A stretch of 64,000 nt of DNA from Casuarina equisetifolia (lineage: Eukaryota; Streptophyta; Magnoliopsida; Fagales; Casuarinaceae), in the NCBI GenBank assembly GCA_028551475.1, contig CM052356.1, forward strand, positions 13,791,884-13,855,883, in the 5' to 3' direction. Position numbers and translations under genes: made by a program. The notes under the pieces were generated by a model. It saw only the letters and a program-made list of their open reading frames with translations, was not told the DNA's origin and made no database searches. Positions 11,430-23,359 of this stretch are shown piece after piece; the stretch's first letter is position 1, and each line of letters starts with the position of its first letter.

Positions 11430-12766
11430 GTTGTAGAAAAAAGTGTAGCCATTACAGGGTTCAACAAACCACCTTTGTTTGATGGCATAAACTATAGATA
11501 TTGGAAGCAACTAATGCAAGTATTTTTTACTAGTCAAGATCTGAAAGCTTGGTAGGCTATCAAAAAGGGTACTATATTACTCAAGACTAATGAGTGGAGT
11601 AAAAATGAAGCTAAAGTCATGGGATTAAATGCTAAGGCTATGAACATAATATATGGTGGTCTAAGTTAGAGGTTATTTATGAAGGAACTAAGAAAGTTAA
11701 ATCCTCTAAAGTTACCATGCTTACATATGATTATAAGTTGTTTGCTATGCATGATTTTGAAATGTTAGTGAAATGTTTAGATTTATTGAGATAGTTTTTG
11801 AACTTAAATTGCTAAGAAAGACATACATAAATGAAGAAATGATTAGAAAAATGTTAATGTCTTTACTTGAAAGTTAGGACCCTAAGAAGATGGCTATAAA
11901 GGAAGCATATGACTTAGAAAAAATGACCCTAGATGATCTGTTAGGATCACTAAAAACTCAAGAAATACAATTAATGAGAAAAGAAAGAGAAAAAGAATAT
12001 ATGAAATCACTTGCACTAAAAGTAGAAGTAGAAAAGGTTGATGAAATAGAGTTCAAAAATGATAAGATTCGCTTGATAGCTAGAAGATTTAGAAAATTCC
12101 TTAGAAAAGGTTTAAGCAAGAATGTAGGGCAATCTAGGAAGAAAGAAACATATGACCCTAGAAACATAAACAAAAGGTTTAAGTAAGAATATAGGAAGTC
12201 ACTTATCCTCTGCTAAAAAAAAAAAGTAATAAAAAGAAAGCAATGATTGTTGCCAAGGATGGTGAAAGCTTTTCATCAGATGAGAAGGAACAAGAAGAGG
12301 TTGCACATTTATGTCTAACCACAACAACCATTGAAGAAGAACTTGAGATAAGTGACACTAAACTACAAGATGATGTAAATTGTGGTGTAGAAACTACTTT
12401 CTTTGATTTAGTTGAATATGAAAATAAAATGAAAGATACATACAAAAAATTGAAAGAAAAATATAAATTGGTAAAGGCTAAAACCATGCATGATAAAGCT
12501 ATTGTAACATCTTACACATCTTTTGTATATGAAAATCATAATGCATCCGAAGACATTTGCATGAAATCCAATGTATGTTCTATAGGTGATACATGTTCTG
12601 ATTTAGGCAACAAACATGCTAATGTTGTTGAAGTTGTTTGTTTTAATTCTGAAATAGCAAGTCTTAACATGAAAATATATGAGTTAGAAAAAGAAAAACA
12701 AGAAATTCAATTGAAGTTAGATAACACCACTTTGATGTTTAGTAAATTCACAAAAGGTAGTATCAT
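11430..12766 (+). pseudogene. Copia gag, first part
   Basis: Starts with the UBN2/gag-type segment KPPLFDGINYRYWKQL near 11465-11515, followed by a stop in LKAW(stop)AIKKG at about 11550. Later segments around 11890-12186 (EKMTLDDLLGSLKTQEIQL) and 12243-12766 (coiled-coil-like, E/K-rich) are open but in different frames. Gag would form the particle. The reading is broken at 12771 by the solo LTR and resumes in frame after 14523. Confidence 0.75.
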
Positions 12767-12771
12767 GTTAC

Positions 12772-14523
12772 TGTTGAAAAATAAGGGTTTTGTTGTAACA
12801 AAAATATATTTGTGAATATTCTTGAAATATGTTTTTCATAGGTGCAAAAGAAAATCATAGAAAGTAAAAGGTGTACAAATTATAATATCAATTAATGATA
12901 TTATAAAGTAATAGGGTTCCTACATTCTTTTATAAAACATCTTCTTAAAGTGCATTTTAAGAAATATATTTGTGAATGATGCCAAAAATATATTAGAACA
13001 TTTTTTTTAAGAAAAATGATACTTGGCTTTATGCACTTGTAGGAACATGAGGAGCCTTGATTCTAGCTTGTTTCTAATTCAGGCTAAGATATATATTACA
13101 CCAAAATGTGAACTTACTAGAAGCTCATATTATTGGACTATGCTTACATTATTGGACTATGTTCTAATTGCTAGACCTTGCTAATGATATCATATTGTAA
13201 TTACGTGTTGGACTTTACGCTACTGGATCACTGATCCGTGACATGGCCCATATCTGATGTAGAAGCCCTACTCACTTCTCACTCTGATCACTTAATGCTA
13301 CGGCGTCGTCTAACTTACTAGAGCGCATTCACTACGGCGTCATCTAACTTATTAGAGACGCATTCACTATGGTATCGTCTAACTTATCAGAAGCGCGCAT
13401 AAGAGAGGTCTTGATTATGTGCCCTAGCCACTGCCCTTCAAAGATAAACAAGCCTTCAATGACACCTTTGTTCTCTCTAGCGCCAAATCCTTAACGGGAG
13501 GATTTTAGAGGAGACTGGATGTCAGAATGGTCAGATTGAAGCTTTAAGAAGTGATATGAGGTCAATTTGATAGATGGTTTACTATTCCTAATGGGAAGAA
13601 GGCTATGGCTCAAGTTTGATCTAAAAAGCCCTAGATTTGTTCTCTATTTAAATGGGAATGCATGTGTGAAGAATTGATTAATGATCTACAACCATTTGAA
13701 GTGTTCTCTTTACAATGAAACAATCTTTTGAATTCACTCATTACTTGATTCAAGTTCTCTCATTTATCGGTGACTTATAAGGGTTCGGTGATATTTGGTT
13801 ATTCAACTTATTCTTTGATTATCTATTTTATTACAACTTGTATAACATTATTTGTGTTGATTACATTTGAAAATATTCATTGCACATAAATATTGGGAAA
13901 AATCTAAAACCCTAATTTACTGAAATTGGGGATTTCGTGATAGGAGCTTTGAACTTTGTTATCTATACTTGAATAGCTCCTTTGAATAGTAATATCCCTC
14001 AAACTACCATATTTTTTGGGGATTTGCTTCTGTACATGATATTTTGATCATACTTTGTATTTGAACTTGAGAATTCCTTTGAGAAGGAATTATTTGGATT
14101 AGGGAGAACATTTTCTCCTAATCTGGTTGAGTAAAGGAGACTTCAATCGGTTGGATTGAAAGAGAATAGGGTGGACATAGGACTTAAGGTGTGAGTGCCG
14201 AATCACCATGGTAAATTTAATGTCAATCTCTTTTCTTACTATTGATCTAATCTTCTTATAATATTTGTTGCCTCATATATTGTCAATTATCTGTTCCTAA
14301 CCTATTAGAATATTTATTACACATAAGTGTGATAATATTCTTGATAACGTGTTGTTTGTCTTGGAAATAGAGCATCATATGTTTGAAATCTATCCAGTTC
14401 ATATTGATATTATCTGTGTGACTTATCCAGCATATTGAGTTGAGCATTTGTTAACATAATAGTATTTAAATTATTGGTTATAACATTTCAACCCCCTTTC
14501 TTGTTAAGCCATAAAACCCAACA
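12772..14523 (+). mobile_element. Solo copia LTR inserted in copia gag, with intact target duplication
   Basis: The 1752-bp insert starts TGTTGAAAAA and ends AACCCAACA. It is flanked by GTTAC on both sides (12767-12771 and 14524-14528). Removing it and one GTTAC leaves gag in a single frame across the junction, so it arrived after the host element. It has no internal coding region, and its ends match the 8247 LTR family. It contains a 34-35-bp triplicated motif at 13298-13400. A solo LTR forms when two LTRs recombine and delete the element body. Confidence 0.88.
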
Positions 14524-14750
14524 GTTACAATCACAAAGAGGTATAAATGATAAAGCTGGTATAGGATATAATTCATGTGAAAACTCAAAGTCTTTCACAA
14601 ATTTTTTTTTAAGAAAAAAGCTACACAATTCCATTGCATAATGAATACTCATATTGTAAGTATATTGGTCACTCAATTGTTACGTGTCCTATTAGGCTTA
14701 GAAAATCATATAAGTTAAAGAAATTTGGGTACCTAAAACTTTCAATAGTA
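14524..14750 (+). pseudogene. Copia gag, last part with zinc knuckle
   Basis: Coding similarity resumes directly after the solo LTR (QSQRGINDKAGIGY). A CCHC knuckle follows at about 14648-14692, reading CKYIGHSIVTC with its preceding cysteine, the nucleocapsid RNA-binding motif. The frame then reaches a stop near 14750. Confidence 0.75.
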
Positions 14751-14867
14751 TAAAGTCAACTAAAACTCACAAACCCAAAGAGAAAAAGATACCAAGCACT
14801 TCAATGAATGTTTTCATCTTTACAAGCTTTGAGTGCAAAGATAAATAAAATGGACTACAAAAATTTG

Positions 14868-15470
14868 TGAATTTTGGATAGTGGGTGTTCCCGTCATATG
14901 ACTAGGATGATAGAGCTCTTCTTAACACTTGAGTTGAAATTTAAAGGTACAATCTCTTTTGGAGCTAACTCCAATGGAAAAATCAAATGCATGGGAACTA
15001 TGGGTAACCCGAAAACTCTCCTTATCTTAGATATTTTGTATGTAGATAAATTAAAATTAAACTTATTAAGTAGAAGTCAACTTTGTGATAAAGACTTCAA
15101 AATAAAATTTGGAAAAGAACTTTGTCTTGTTGAAAATGTGGAACATGATGTAAGAATTGTTAGAAAAAAGAAAGAGAATATTTATTTGCTTGACCTTAGT
15201 GAATTGATTATTGAACAAACGTGTTTAATTGTGAATAAAAATGTTGATGCTTGGTTGTGGCATAGGAAACTTAGACATGAGGATTTAGGATTGATAGAAA
15301 AATTGTCCAAAAACAATTTGGTTAAAGGTCTTCCTACTCTTAGCTTTGATAGGAAAAAGTTATGTGAAGCATGTATAAAAGGCAAACATAATCATTGTAG
15401 TTTCATATCAAAGCTAGTACTAGCTACTATAAGACCATTAGAATTACTTGATATGGATCTATTCATGTAA
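14868..15470 (+). pseudogene. Copia protease and GAG-pre-integrase, integrase truncated
   Basis: An open run of about 200 codons starts with the aspartic protease motif LDSGCSRHMT (active Asp in DSG). The pre-integrase zinc-binding domain follows: WHRKLRHEDLGLIEKL, then CEACIKGK, an H-H-C-C pattern. The integrase core begins (LLDMDLF, with the first catalytic Asp) and is then cut at about 15470 by unrelated inverted LTR sequence. No mutation is evident within the protease motif, but the enzyme set is incomplete. Confidence 0.85.
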
Positions 15471-15472
15471 GG

Positions 15473-16085
15473 TTTTATGGCTGTCCAAGAAGTGGGGGGT
15501 TGAATTGGATACTTAGGTTTTATCTTGTATTTCTCTGTTCTTTCTTTTTCTTTGGTTTATGCAAGATTGTTATTCAACACAATTATATCAAAGCATATAA
15601 TCAAGAGATAAGACAAGACAAGCAAGCTCAAAGATGTACACAGTGGTTCGGCCCTTTTCACCTTCTTCCACCCTCTTTTTCTTTAACTTAAATCAAGTTG
15701 AAGTCTACTTTACTTCAAGCTAGGGGAAATCTTCTCCTACACTTCACAACTCCTTAACAAGGAGTTATTTGATTCTTAGTTACAATGTTAGGTTAATCCA
15801 ACCTTAATTCATTAAGCTAATCCTTAAGTATATAATGGGAATGAGGGATAAAGCTTATCAAAGAGCTAATTGAACATATATAAAATCAATTCAAGCTCCA
15901 ATCATGAAACCCCTAATTTTCACAAAGTTAAGGTTTCGGATTTACAAAGAGGTTTATGTTCATATAATAATTAAAGCTTGATTAACATATAAATGACTTA
16001 ATCTAACAGTGAATATTCATAAGAATATTAGTTTGAAGGAATATCACTGAAGATACATAGTTGCTTCAAAGATTGATGAAGAATA
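15473..16085 (-). repeat. Truncated copia LTR, inverted
   Basis: Read on the minus strand this resembles the 3' half of the copia LTRs. It ends in CCATAAAACC as at 14505-14517, and the GGCCGAACCACTGTGT stretch matches GGCCAAACCATCGTGG near 11190-11205. It replaces the rest of the copia integrase. The right boundary, near 16085, is approximate. Confidence 0.6.
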
Positions 16086-16094
16086 TTGTCGGGT

Positions 16095-16281
16095 ATGATA
16101 TCTTTGCAAGGAGATTGTTGGCGTCTATCTTTTGTTTTTGTTATTCTTATTTTCGTTTTTCCTCCCTTCCTTCTATCAAACACTCACTTTTTCCTACAAA
16201 AAACCCAAAAATACCAAAAAACCGATTTTTATATATTTTCTTACCCCGAGCACCCTCAAGCCCACCATAACGTTCGTATCA
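16095..16281 (+). repeat. 3' end of a gypsy LTR, truncated
   Basis: Matches the last about 190 bp of the LTRs at 17083-17623 and 30893-31651, ending CCCACCATAACGTTCGTATCA. The 155-bp satellite starts at the next base instead of a primer site. Confidence 0.75.
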
Positions 16282-17082
16282 GGCCTAGAAAAGGCAATTT
16301 TGTTCGTAAAAGCAGAACTTGCTCTGTTTTGCAAAAAAGTGGACCTCTTCTGATTTTGCTGAGAATCCTCGAAATCATTGTTTCGCCATGCCACATGTGA
16401 ATGGGGGGACGCAAGTAGAGTGATTCAGAACCTATTTGGCCAAGATATCGCAATTTCGTTCAGAAAAGTAGAACTTCGCTTCATTTTGAAAAAAGTGACC
16501 ACTTTTGATTTTGCTCAAAACGCACGAATTCATTGTTTGGCCACCCCACATATGAAAGGGGACGGAAATAGAGTGATTTGGAACCTATTTGCCCAAGAAA
16601 ACGCAATTTCGTTCGGAAAAGCAGAACTTCGCTCTGTTTTGCAAAAAAAGTGACCACTTTCTATTTTGCTTGAAATGTGCAAATTCATTGTTTGGCCACC
16701 CCACATATGAATGGGGATGAAAATACAGTGATTCGGAACCTATTTGGCCCAGAAAACACAATTTCGTTGGAAAAGCAAAACTTTGCTGCATTTTGGAAAG
16801 AAGGGGACGACTTTAGATTTTGCTAAAGACGCATGAATTCATTGTTTGGCCATGCCGCATATGAATGGGTAAGGACATAGCATAATTTCATTCGCAGGAG
16901 GAGAACTTGGCTCCGTTTTCCAAAAAAAGTGAGGACTTCTGATTTTACTCAAAACGCGCAAAATCATTGGTTGGCCACCCCCCATATGAATGGGGCCTGA
17001 ACTAGAATGATTCGGATCGTATTTGACTAAAAAAACACAATCTCTTTCGGAAAAGCAGAATTTTGCTCCGTTTCGTAAAAAA
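16282..17082 (-). repeat. 155-bp satellite (family A), about five monomers
   Basis: Tandem monomers with the GATTTTGCT landmark at 16352, 16507, 16662 and 16816 give periods of 155, 155 and 154 bp; one later copy is about 120 bp. Each carries a GCAGAACTTCGCTC block, a CATTGTTTGGCCACCCC block and a GTGATTCGGAACC block. It is the reverse complement of the large array at 46731-51556. It is wedged between two gypsy LTR pieces. Confidence 0.9.
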
Positions 17083-17623
17083 TGTGAAGAGCAACCAACA
17101 AATATTTTGTAACATCTCTACAGTCCTTAATATAGGGGGTTTCCTAAGTAGTTGTTGAGTCTTGAATTTCTTAGGTGTACTTTATTGTTTGAGAATATTT
17201 TCTTTTGTCTGGTTTTCCATAATTGTCTAGGTTCTTAATTTATTTGGGTTTTCATACTTATCAGATTTCTAATTTAACTAGGTTCTTAATTATAAGATTC
17301 TTGATTTTCCAAAATCCTTCTAGAATCAGGTTTAGTTGCCTATTTAAGGGAGCATTTGTTCAATTGTAATCCCAAAGTTGTGCGATCAACTTTTGCATCC
17401 TTTATCCAATTCTTATCAGGGATTGGTGATGGTCGTTGCTTGGTGGCATTGCCTTTACGTCTTGGTGTTTATTGACATCTAACTTTTTATTTTCGTTTTT
17501 CCTCCCTTCCTCCCCACAAACACTGACCTTTTCCCACATAAAACCCAAAAACACCAAAAAACAACGATTTTTACCTATTTTCTTAACCTGAGCTCACTCA
17601 AGCCCACCATAACATTCGTATCA
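17083..17623 (+). repeat. Gypsy LTR, 5'-truncated
   Basis: Aligns with 30893-31651 from its AGAAGCAGCCC region onward and ends CATAACATTCGTATCA. A TATTTAAGGGAGC TATA-type stretch lies near 17340-17352. On the right it abuts integrase sequence of the opposite strand. Confidence 0.75.
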
Positions 17624-18424
17624 GCATTAATGGGTAAAGATGATAACTTAATAGGAGTAAGGGAATTAAGCCGATAAACTACCTCAAATGGCGAATGATT
17701 AGTTGTGGCACTTGGAGCTCGATTGTTGGCAAATTCCACATATGCAACCTTGATGCCCCAATCCTTAAAATTCTTGCTCACCAAAGTTCTCAAAAGTGTC
17801 CCCATTTGTCTGGGGGTGGTGAGAGGTGCTAAATAATAGCTTGGTACCGAGCTTGGCCCACAAAGTTCTCTAAAAGTGGTTTAGAAACTTGGTATCTCTA
17901 TCAGAAACAATCGTTCTTGGCACACCATGTAATTTCACAATCTCCCTAAAAAATAAATCTGCAAAATGAATCGCACCATCTGTCTTGTGGCAAGGAGTGA
18001 AATCGCATCATCTAAGATCTTCCCACGGCTGGTTTGGAACTGGTAATGGAGTGTAGGGACTAGGTTTGAAATGCATCTTAGCTCGTTGACATGTAGCACA
18101 CCGGGATATGAAGGGATAAACGTCCCCTTGCATTTTAGCCAATAGAAATGCTCCTTAAGGATCTCCAAGGACTTGTGCACACCAAAATGGCCAGCTAGAT
18201 CTCCCTCATGAGTTTCTTTGATTAACAATTCTCAGAAGGAACTCTTAGGGATGCATAACTGGTTGCCCTTGAACAAATAGCCTTCTTGCATCATATATTC
18301 TTCATGAGCCCATTCTGCCAAGATAGGAAGTTGGTCCTCATCTTTTGAATAATGTTCTCTCATAACTTGAAATCCGAGTACCTTTGCATCCAAGATAGTT
18401 AGCAAAGATGATGTGGATCGCAAT
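17624..18424 (-). pseudogene. Truncated gypsy integrase (copy C)
   Basis: Reading right to left: the RNase H/integrase junction (LLTILDAKVLGFQVMREHY), the LFKGNQLCIP and GDLAGHFGVHKSLEIL segments of the integrase zinc-binding domain, and FANNRAPSATTNHSPFEVVY of the core's far side. The catalytic middle is largely absent or frameshifted, and both ends are cut. It is a second, diverged copy of integrase sequence like that at 19108-20240. Confidence 0.8.
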
Positions 18425-19095
18425 GGGCAACAGAGTGAGCTTTTGATTCTAGAACAAAATAATAACAGGAAAATTCAGAAATATAAAGGGCTGGAAAGGT
18501 AAAGACTGGAAATTAAAGTACTGAAACGTAAAAATAGTAATTTAAGCGCAAGAATTAAAATATCTGCATTGTGAAAGGCATGAGATTTAAAGGGCAAAGC
18601 TTAAAGGAAAACGAAATTCAATAACTTTTCAATCTTCACAGTTCTCAAGGTTCTAATTACAACTAAAGGATCAATGTCCTTATATAGACGACTAAGCCTA
18701 GTGGTAGAAGAATCTAGAATTCATAAGACCAAAGTCTGGTAGAATTCAGATCCCTAAATTTAAGGAAAATCAAACTAACCAAATTAAGATAAAATCCCAA
18801 CAAATCAGGGATTAGATCCCAATAAATTAGGGATAGGATCCCAACAAATTAGGAGTAGCACCTAACAAATTAAGGATTTCAACAAATAAGGAAATCCTAG
18901 ATAATTAAGAATCTTGACAATTTAAGAATCCTAAATCAACACAGTTAAGGAGTCTTAAACATATCAAAATTCCTAAAGAATCTCTGCGATGACCTTTAAG
19001 TTTGGGCTTCTTAGATCCAAACATATAATTTTTAGGACATTCAACATATGGGTTGGGCCGTTGGTTTAGGTTGGCATAGTTGCTCCGCATTAGCA
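18425..19095 (-). repeat. Gypsy LTR (TGCGGAGCAACTATGCC type), minus strand
   Basis: On the minus strand it begins TGCGGAGCAACTATGCC at about 19095 and shares the long body of the LTRs at 9363 and 10607 (AACCCATATGTTGAATG and AGGATTTCCTTATTTGTT). A TATA-type CTATATAAGG (minus strand) is at about 18690-18700. It joins broken integrase on the right side; the left boundary is approximate. Confidence 0.65.
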
Positions 19096-19107
19096 GAAAC
19101 TCCTCCA

Positions 19108-22100
19108 TATTCACTTGGTAAATCAATTTTGTATGCACTATCCCCAACTCTGGAAATCACTTCGAAATGGCCATTAGCTCGAGGGGCTAACTTGTTCTTT
19201 CTCTTGGATGGAAATCGCTCCTTTTGCAGATGCACCCAAACTAAGTCTCCTGGATGAAATTAAGAAGGCTTCATTAGCCTTTTCAATTTGAGAACGAACA
19301 CTCTCATGAAGCCTTTTCATGCCTTTGGCCTTCTCATTTGCATCCAAACTAACTTTGGTATCAAGAGGCAAAGAGGCTAGGTCAATAGGAGTAATGGGAT
19401 TCATGCCATACACTACCTCAAATGGTGAATGCCTAGTTGTAGAACTTGGATCTCGATTGTAGGCAAACTCTGCATGGGCAAGCTCCATGTCCCAATTCTT
19501 CAAACTTTGGTTGACCATAGTGCATAAGAGAGTTCCCAACGTGCGACTGGTCACCTCAATTTGGCCATCGGTTTGAGGATAATGAAAAGTGCTAAATAAG
19601 AGCTTGGTGCCAAGTTTTGCCCATAGAATTCTCCAAAAATGACTCAAAACTTGGTATCCCGATCAGACACAATAGTCCTTGGGATTCCATGCAATCTCAC
19701 AATCTCCTTGAAGAACAAATCAGCAACATTAGAGGCATTTTCCGTCTTATGGCATGCAATGAAGTGTGCCATTTTTTAAAATCAATCGACTACCACCATG
19801 ATTAAATCCTTGCCTCATTGAGTTCTTGGGAGTGCTATAATGAAATCCATGCGTAAATATTCCCAAGGTTGGTCTGGCACTGGCAAAGGGACATAAGGCT
19901 TGAAATGACTCTTTGCCCTTTGACATGTACCACATCTTGAGATGATAGCTTGGACATCTCCCAGCATCTTTGGCTAATAAAAGTGTTCCTTCAGAACCTC
20001 CAAAGTCTTGGTGACCCCGAAATGACCAGCCAATCCTCCTCATGTGTTTCCCTTATAAGCAATTCGCGAAAGGACCCCTTTGGGGCACACAACTGATTCC
20101 CTTTGAAAAGAAAGCCCTCATGAACCATATAATCTCCATTAGTACCCTTTGCACATTCAGCCATGAGTAAGGACATTTCTGCATCCTCAAGATAGTGTTC
20201 TTTCATAAGTTGAAAACCAAGTACTCTAGCATTTAGAGTAGCAAGCAGGGAGTATCTTATAGATAATGCATCTGCAACAATATTAGCTACACCTGGTTTA
20301 TAACGTGAAACAAATGAGAAGCACTGGAGAAATTCTACCCATTTTGCATGCCTCGAGTAAAGTTTATGCTGGCCATTCAAGAACTTCAAAGCTTGATGAT
20401 CTGAAAGCAAAACAAATTGCTTAGGCCTTAAGTAATGGCTCCAATGATCTAAAGCCCTCACAATTGGATAAAACTCTTTATCATAAGTTCCTTTTGCACT
20501 CATTAAGCTTCTCGTTAAAATAAGCTAAAGGCCTCTTGGCTTGAATAAGGACAGCACCTATTCCAAGCTTCGCACTCCACTTCAAAGACCTTATCAAATT
20601 CTAGTAAAGCAAGAACTAGAGCTTCACATAACTTTTGTTTAATCACCGTTAAAGCTTCATCAGCTTCCTTACTCCATTCAAAAACATTCTTCTTCATACA
20701 TTCAGTAATGGGAGCCATAATTGTGCTGAAGTTAAGTACAAGCCGACAGTAAAATGAAGCTAAACCATGAAAACTCCTTACCTCAGTAATGGAACTAGGC
20801 TGAGGCCAAGATTTAATAGCATCAACCTTGGACTGATCAACCATAATACCATCCCTAGAAACCACATATCCAAGAAACACAACACTAGGAGAAAAGAATT
20901 CACACTTCTGTAACTTGGCGTAAAGCTTTTGCCTCCTCAATGCATCAAATACTTACCGCAAATGATCTAAGTGATCTCCCTCACAACTACTATAAATAAG
21001 GATATCATCAAAATAAACCACAACAAACTTACCAAGAAAGGGTCATAGTACCTCATTCATCAAACACATAAAGGTACTTGAGCCATTAGAAAGACCGAAT
21101 GGCATGACCATCCATTCATACAAGCCCCCTTTGGTTTTGAAGGCTGTCTTCCATTCATCTCCCTCTCTCATCCGGATCTGATGATAACCACTCCTTCAAT
21201 CCACCTTGGAGAAGATGGTGGCTCCATGTAATTCATCTAGCATATCATCAAGCCTTGGAATGGGATACCTGTATTAGATGGTGATGTTGTTGATTGCTCT
21301 ACTATCCCACACACATTCGAAATGATCCATCTTTCTTTGGCACCAATAGGGCTGGAACTGAACATGGGCTCATACTTTCCTGTATAAATCCTCAAGCCAC
21401 CAACTCATCTACCTACCTTTGTAACTCCCTAGCCTCATTGGGATTGCATCTATAGGCCGCTTTATTGGGTAAGGGTGCTCCTGGAAGTAGGTCTATATGG
21501 TGCTCTATCCCTCTAATTGGTGGTAAACCGGGTGGAAGGTCATTGGGAAACACATCAGCAAATTTCGATAAGAGTGGTTGAACAAGTGGATGTGGTTCAC
21601 TCACCCCTTCACTCTCTTTCCCTTCAGCAACATGTAATACAAGGATGGGTTTGTGTTTTTGGATGGCTTTCTCTACTTGGGTTTCACTAAGGAATAGGCT
21701 TTTTTTTTTACCTTCTACCCCATGTGTTTGGTGTATTTGGGAGGGGCTAAGCGGAGCTAAGGTTATAAGCTTTTCCCCAATTTTGAAGGAATAGGTATTC
21801 TGTTTACCATCATGCTTAGCATCCCTATCATACTGCCACGGCCTCCCCAACAACAAATGGCAAGCATCCATAGGTATAACATCACAAGTAATCTGATCTA
21901 CATAATGCTTTCCAATGGAAAAAGTAAGTAAAACTTGCCTTGAAACTTGAAGATGACTCCCTTGGCTCAACCATTGAAGCTTCTACGGATGGGGGTGATT
22001 TGAGGTAGGCAATTTCAACTTCTCCACAAGAATCCTAGAAGTTACGTTGGCACAACTCCCACTATCAACAATAACTGAACACACCTTTCCATTAATTGTG

Positions 22101-22306
22101 CATTGAGTGTGAAAGATGATCTCCCGTTGCTCATCTGGAGGGCTAACATGGGCATGTAAGGCTCTACAAAGAATAAGCATACCGCCAAAATCAGCTTGCT
22201 CAACGATCTCATTCTCTTCCTCTAAATCAACCACGGGCTCATAATCACCATACTCCTCTTTAAAGTAGCCTTTTTCAATCTCTTCAATATCTCTCATGGT
22301 CATCAC
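19108..22306 (-). pseudogene. Element B pol
   Basis: Protease (IVDSGSCANV, near 22040-22070, catalytic DSG present) leads into the connector (LLLGRPWQYDRDA). RT follows, with YFDD intact near 21005-21015 but frame breaks near 20945, 21200 and 21390. RNase H is at about 19991-20560 (TYDKEFYPIVRALDHW, SDHQALKFL, VADALS). Integrase follows to 19108, with HPQTDGQ-like HYPQTDGQIEVTS near 19560. Frames shift repeatedly. The enzyme set was complete before decay apart from the lost C-terminal tail. Confidence 0.85.
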
Positions 22307-22319
22307 CCTTCTTTTTGGA

Positions 22320-23327
22320 CAATTAGCCTACACATGGCCAAATAGGCACTTGAAGCACTTTCTCTCCCTTGGAGCTTGTTTCATAAAATTCGGTGTCCCC
22401 AACCTTTTCTTTAACCTTTTCCTTGTTGGCAGGCTCAAGCTTATTGTAGGATTAGGGATCCCTGTAGAAAGTGGTCCCTCTAATGTAAGACCTAGAACCC
22501 TCCTTGCTAAAAGGCTTAGATCCAAAACTCTTGAGGGTCCTTCTTTGCCTTTCCACTTTGATAGCTAGTTTGCAAACATCATCAAAAGAGCAATAGGACT
22601 ACATTCAACAGTGTTAGAAATCTCAGGCTTTAAGCCCCTTAGGAACCGGGCTATAATGGTCTCTTTGGGCTCTGGTACCTCACATCTCATCATAAAGGTT
22701 TCAAATTCCCTTATATACTCCTCCACACTCCTCTCATCTTGCCTGAGCGCATGTATTTTTAAATAAAGATCTTGCTTGTAATCATTGGGCAAGAAGTGCC
22801 TTTTGAGCAACTTCTTTAATTTCTCCCATGAATGAACCTTTTCCTTCCCATCTCAATCTCTTTGTTTCTTAACATTCTCCCACCACAAAGAAGCATATTT
22901 TTTGAGATGAAGAATAGCAACTTTATACCTTTTCCAATCATCATACCCTTTGAATTCAAATACCCCCTCAATACAACGTAGCCAATCAACAAAATCATTA
23001 GGGTCAAGAGTACCTTTGAATTCTAGGACTTCAACACGTAAGCTTCGATCATCATCTAGTCTCCTCTCCTCTTGCTTTCATCACTACTAGAATCTGCATG
23101 AGATTCATCTTTGTTGCCTTGGGCGTCAAGGAGGAAGTTTTGCACATCTGGAGGACATCAGACAATTGCCCTTTCAATTGGACGACATCAGATAATTGCT
23201 CTTTTACCTTGCCTAGCTCAACTGATAACATTCTATTTGTAGCCTCCCATGGTGGAATTGGGGAAGAATCACCACTATGATTAGATGAAGAATTCCGCTT
23301 GGATTGAACATCTTGAGAAGAGCTCAC
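22320..23327 (-). pseudogene. Element B gag
   Basis: N-terminal part (23327-23052) carries a heptad-like EQLSDVVQLKGQLSDVL segment. The capsid part (22810-22565) has RHFLPNDYKQDLY and EEYIREFETFMMRCEV, typical of CRM-like Gag. A zinc knuckle (CFKCLFGH, stop, ANC) near 22330-22365 has lost one residue and gained a stop. Frames are broken between the blocks. Confidence 0.8.
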
Positions 23328-23339
23328 TCGAAAGAATAA

Positions 23340-23359
23340 CCTAGGCTCTGATTACCACT
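23340..23359 (-). other. Element B primer-binding site
   Basis: On the minus strand, AGTGGTAATCAGAGCCTAGG follows the LTR end directly. It resembles the tRNA-Met primer site (TGGTATCAGAGCC) and is nearly the same as in the intact element at 41579-41601. Confidence 0.75.

Larger units (their letters stand above)
8247..15471 (+). mobile_element. Broken Ty1/copia retrotransposon carrying nested insertions
   Basis: The 5' LTR starts TGTTGG at 8247 and ends at about 11364, directly followed by a tRNA-Met-like primer site. The internal region has gag (11430-12766, resumed after 14523), a nucleocapsid knuckle, protease, and the GAG-pre-integrase domain. Integrase is cut off just after its first catalytic-core residues at about 15470. 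RT, RNase H and the 3' LTR are missing. Two later events interrupt it: a gypsy remnant within the 5' LTR and a 1.75-kb LTR within gag. Domain order up to integrase (protease, integrase) is that of copia, where integrase precedes RT. Confidence 0.85.
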
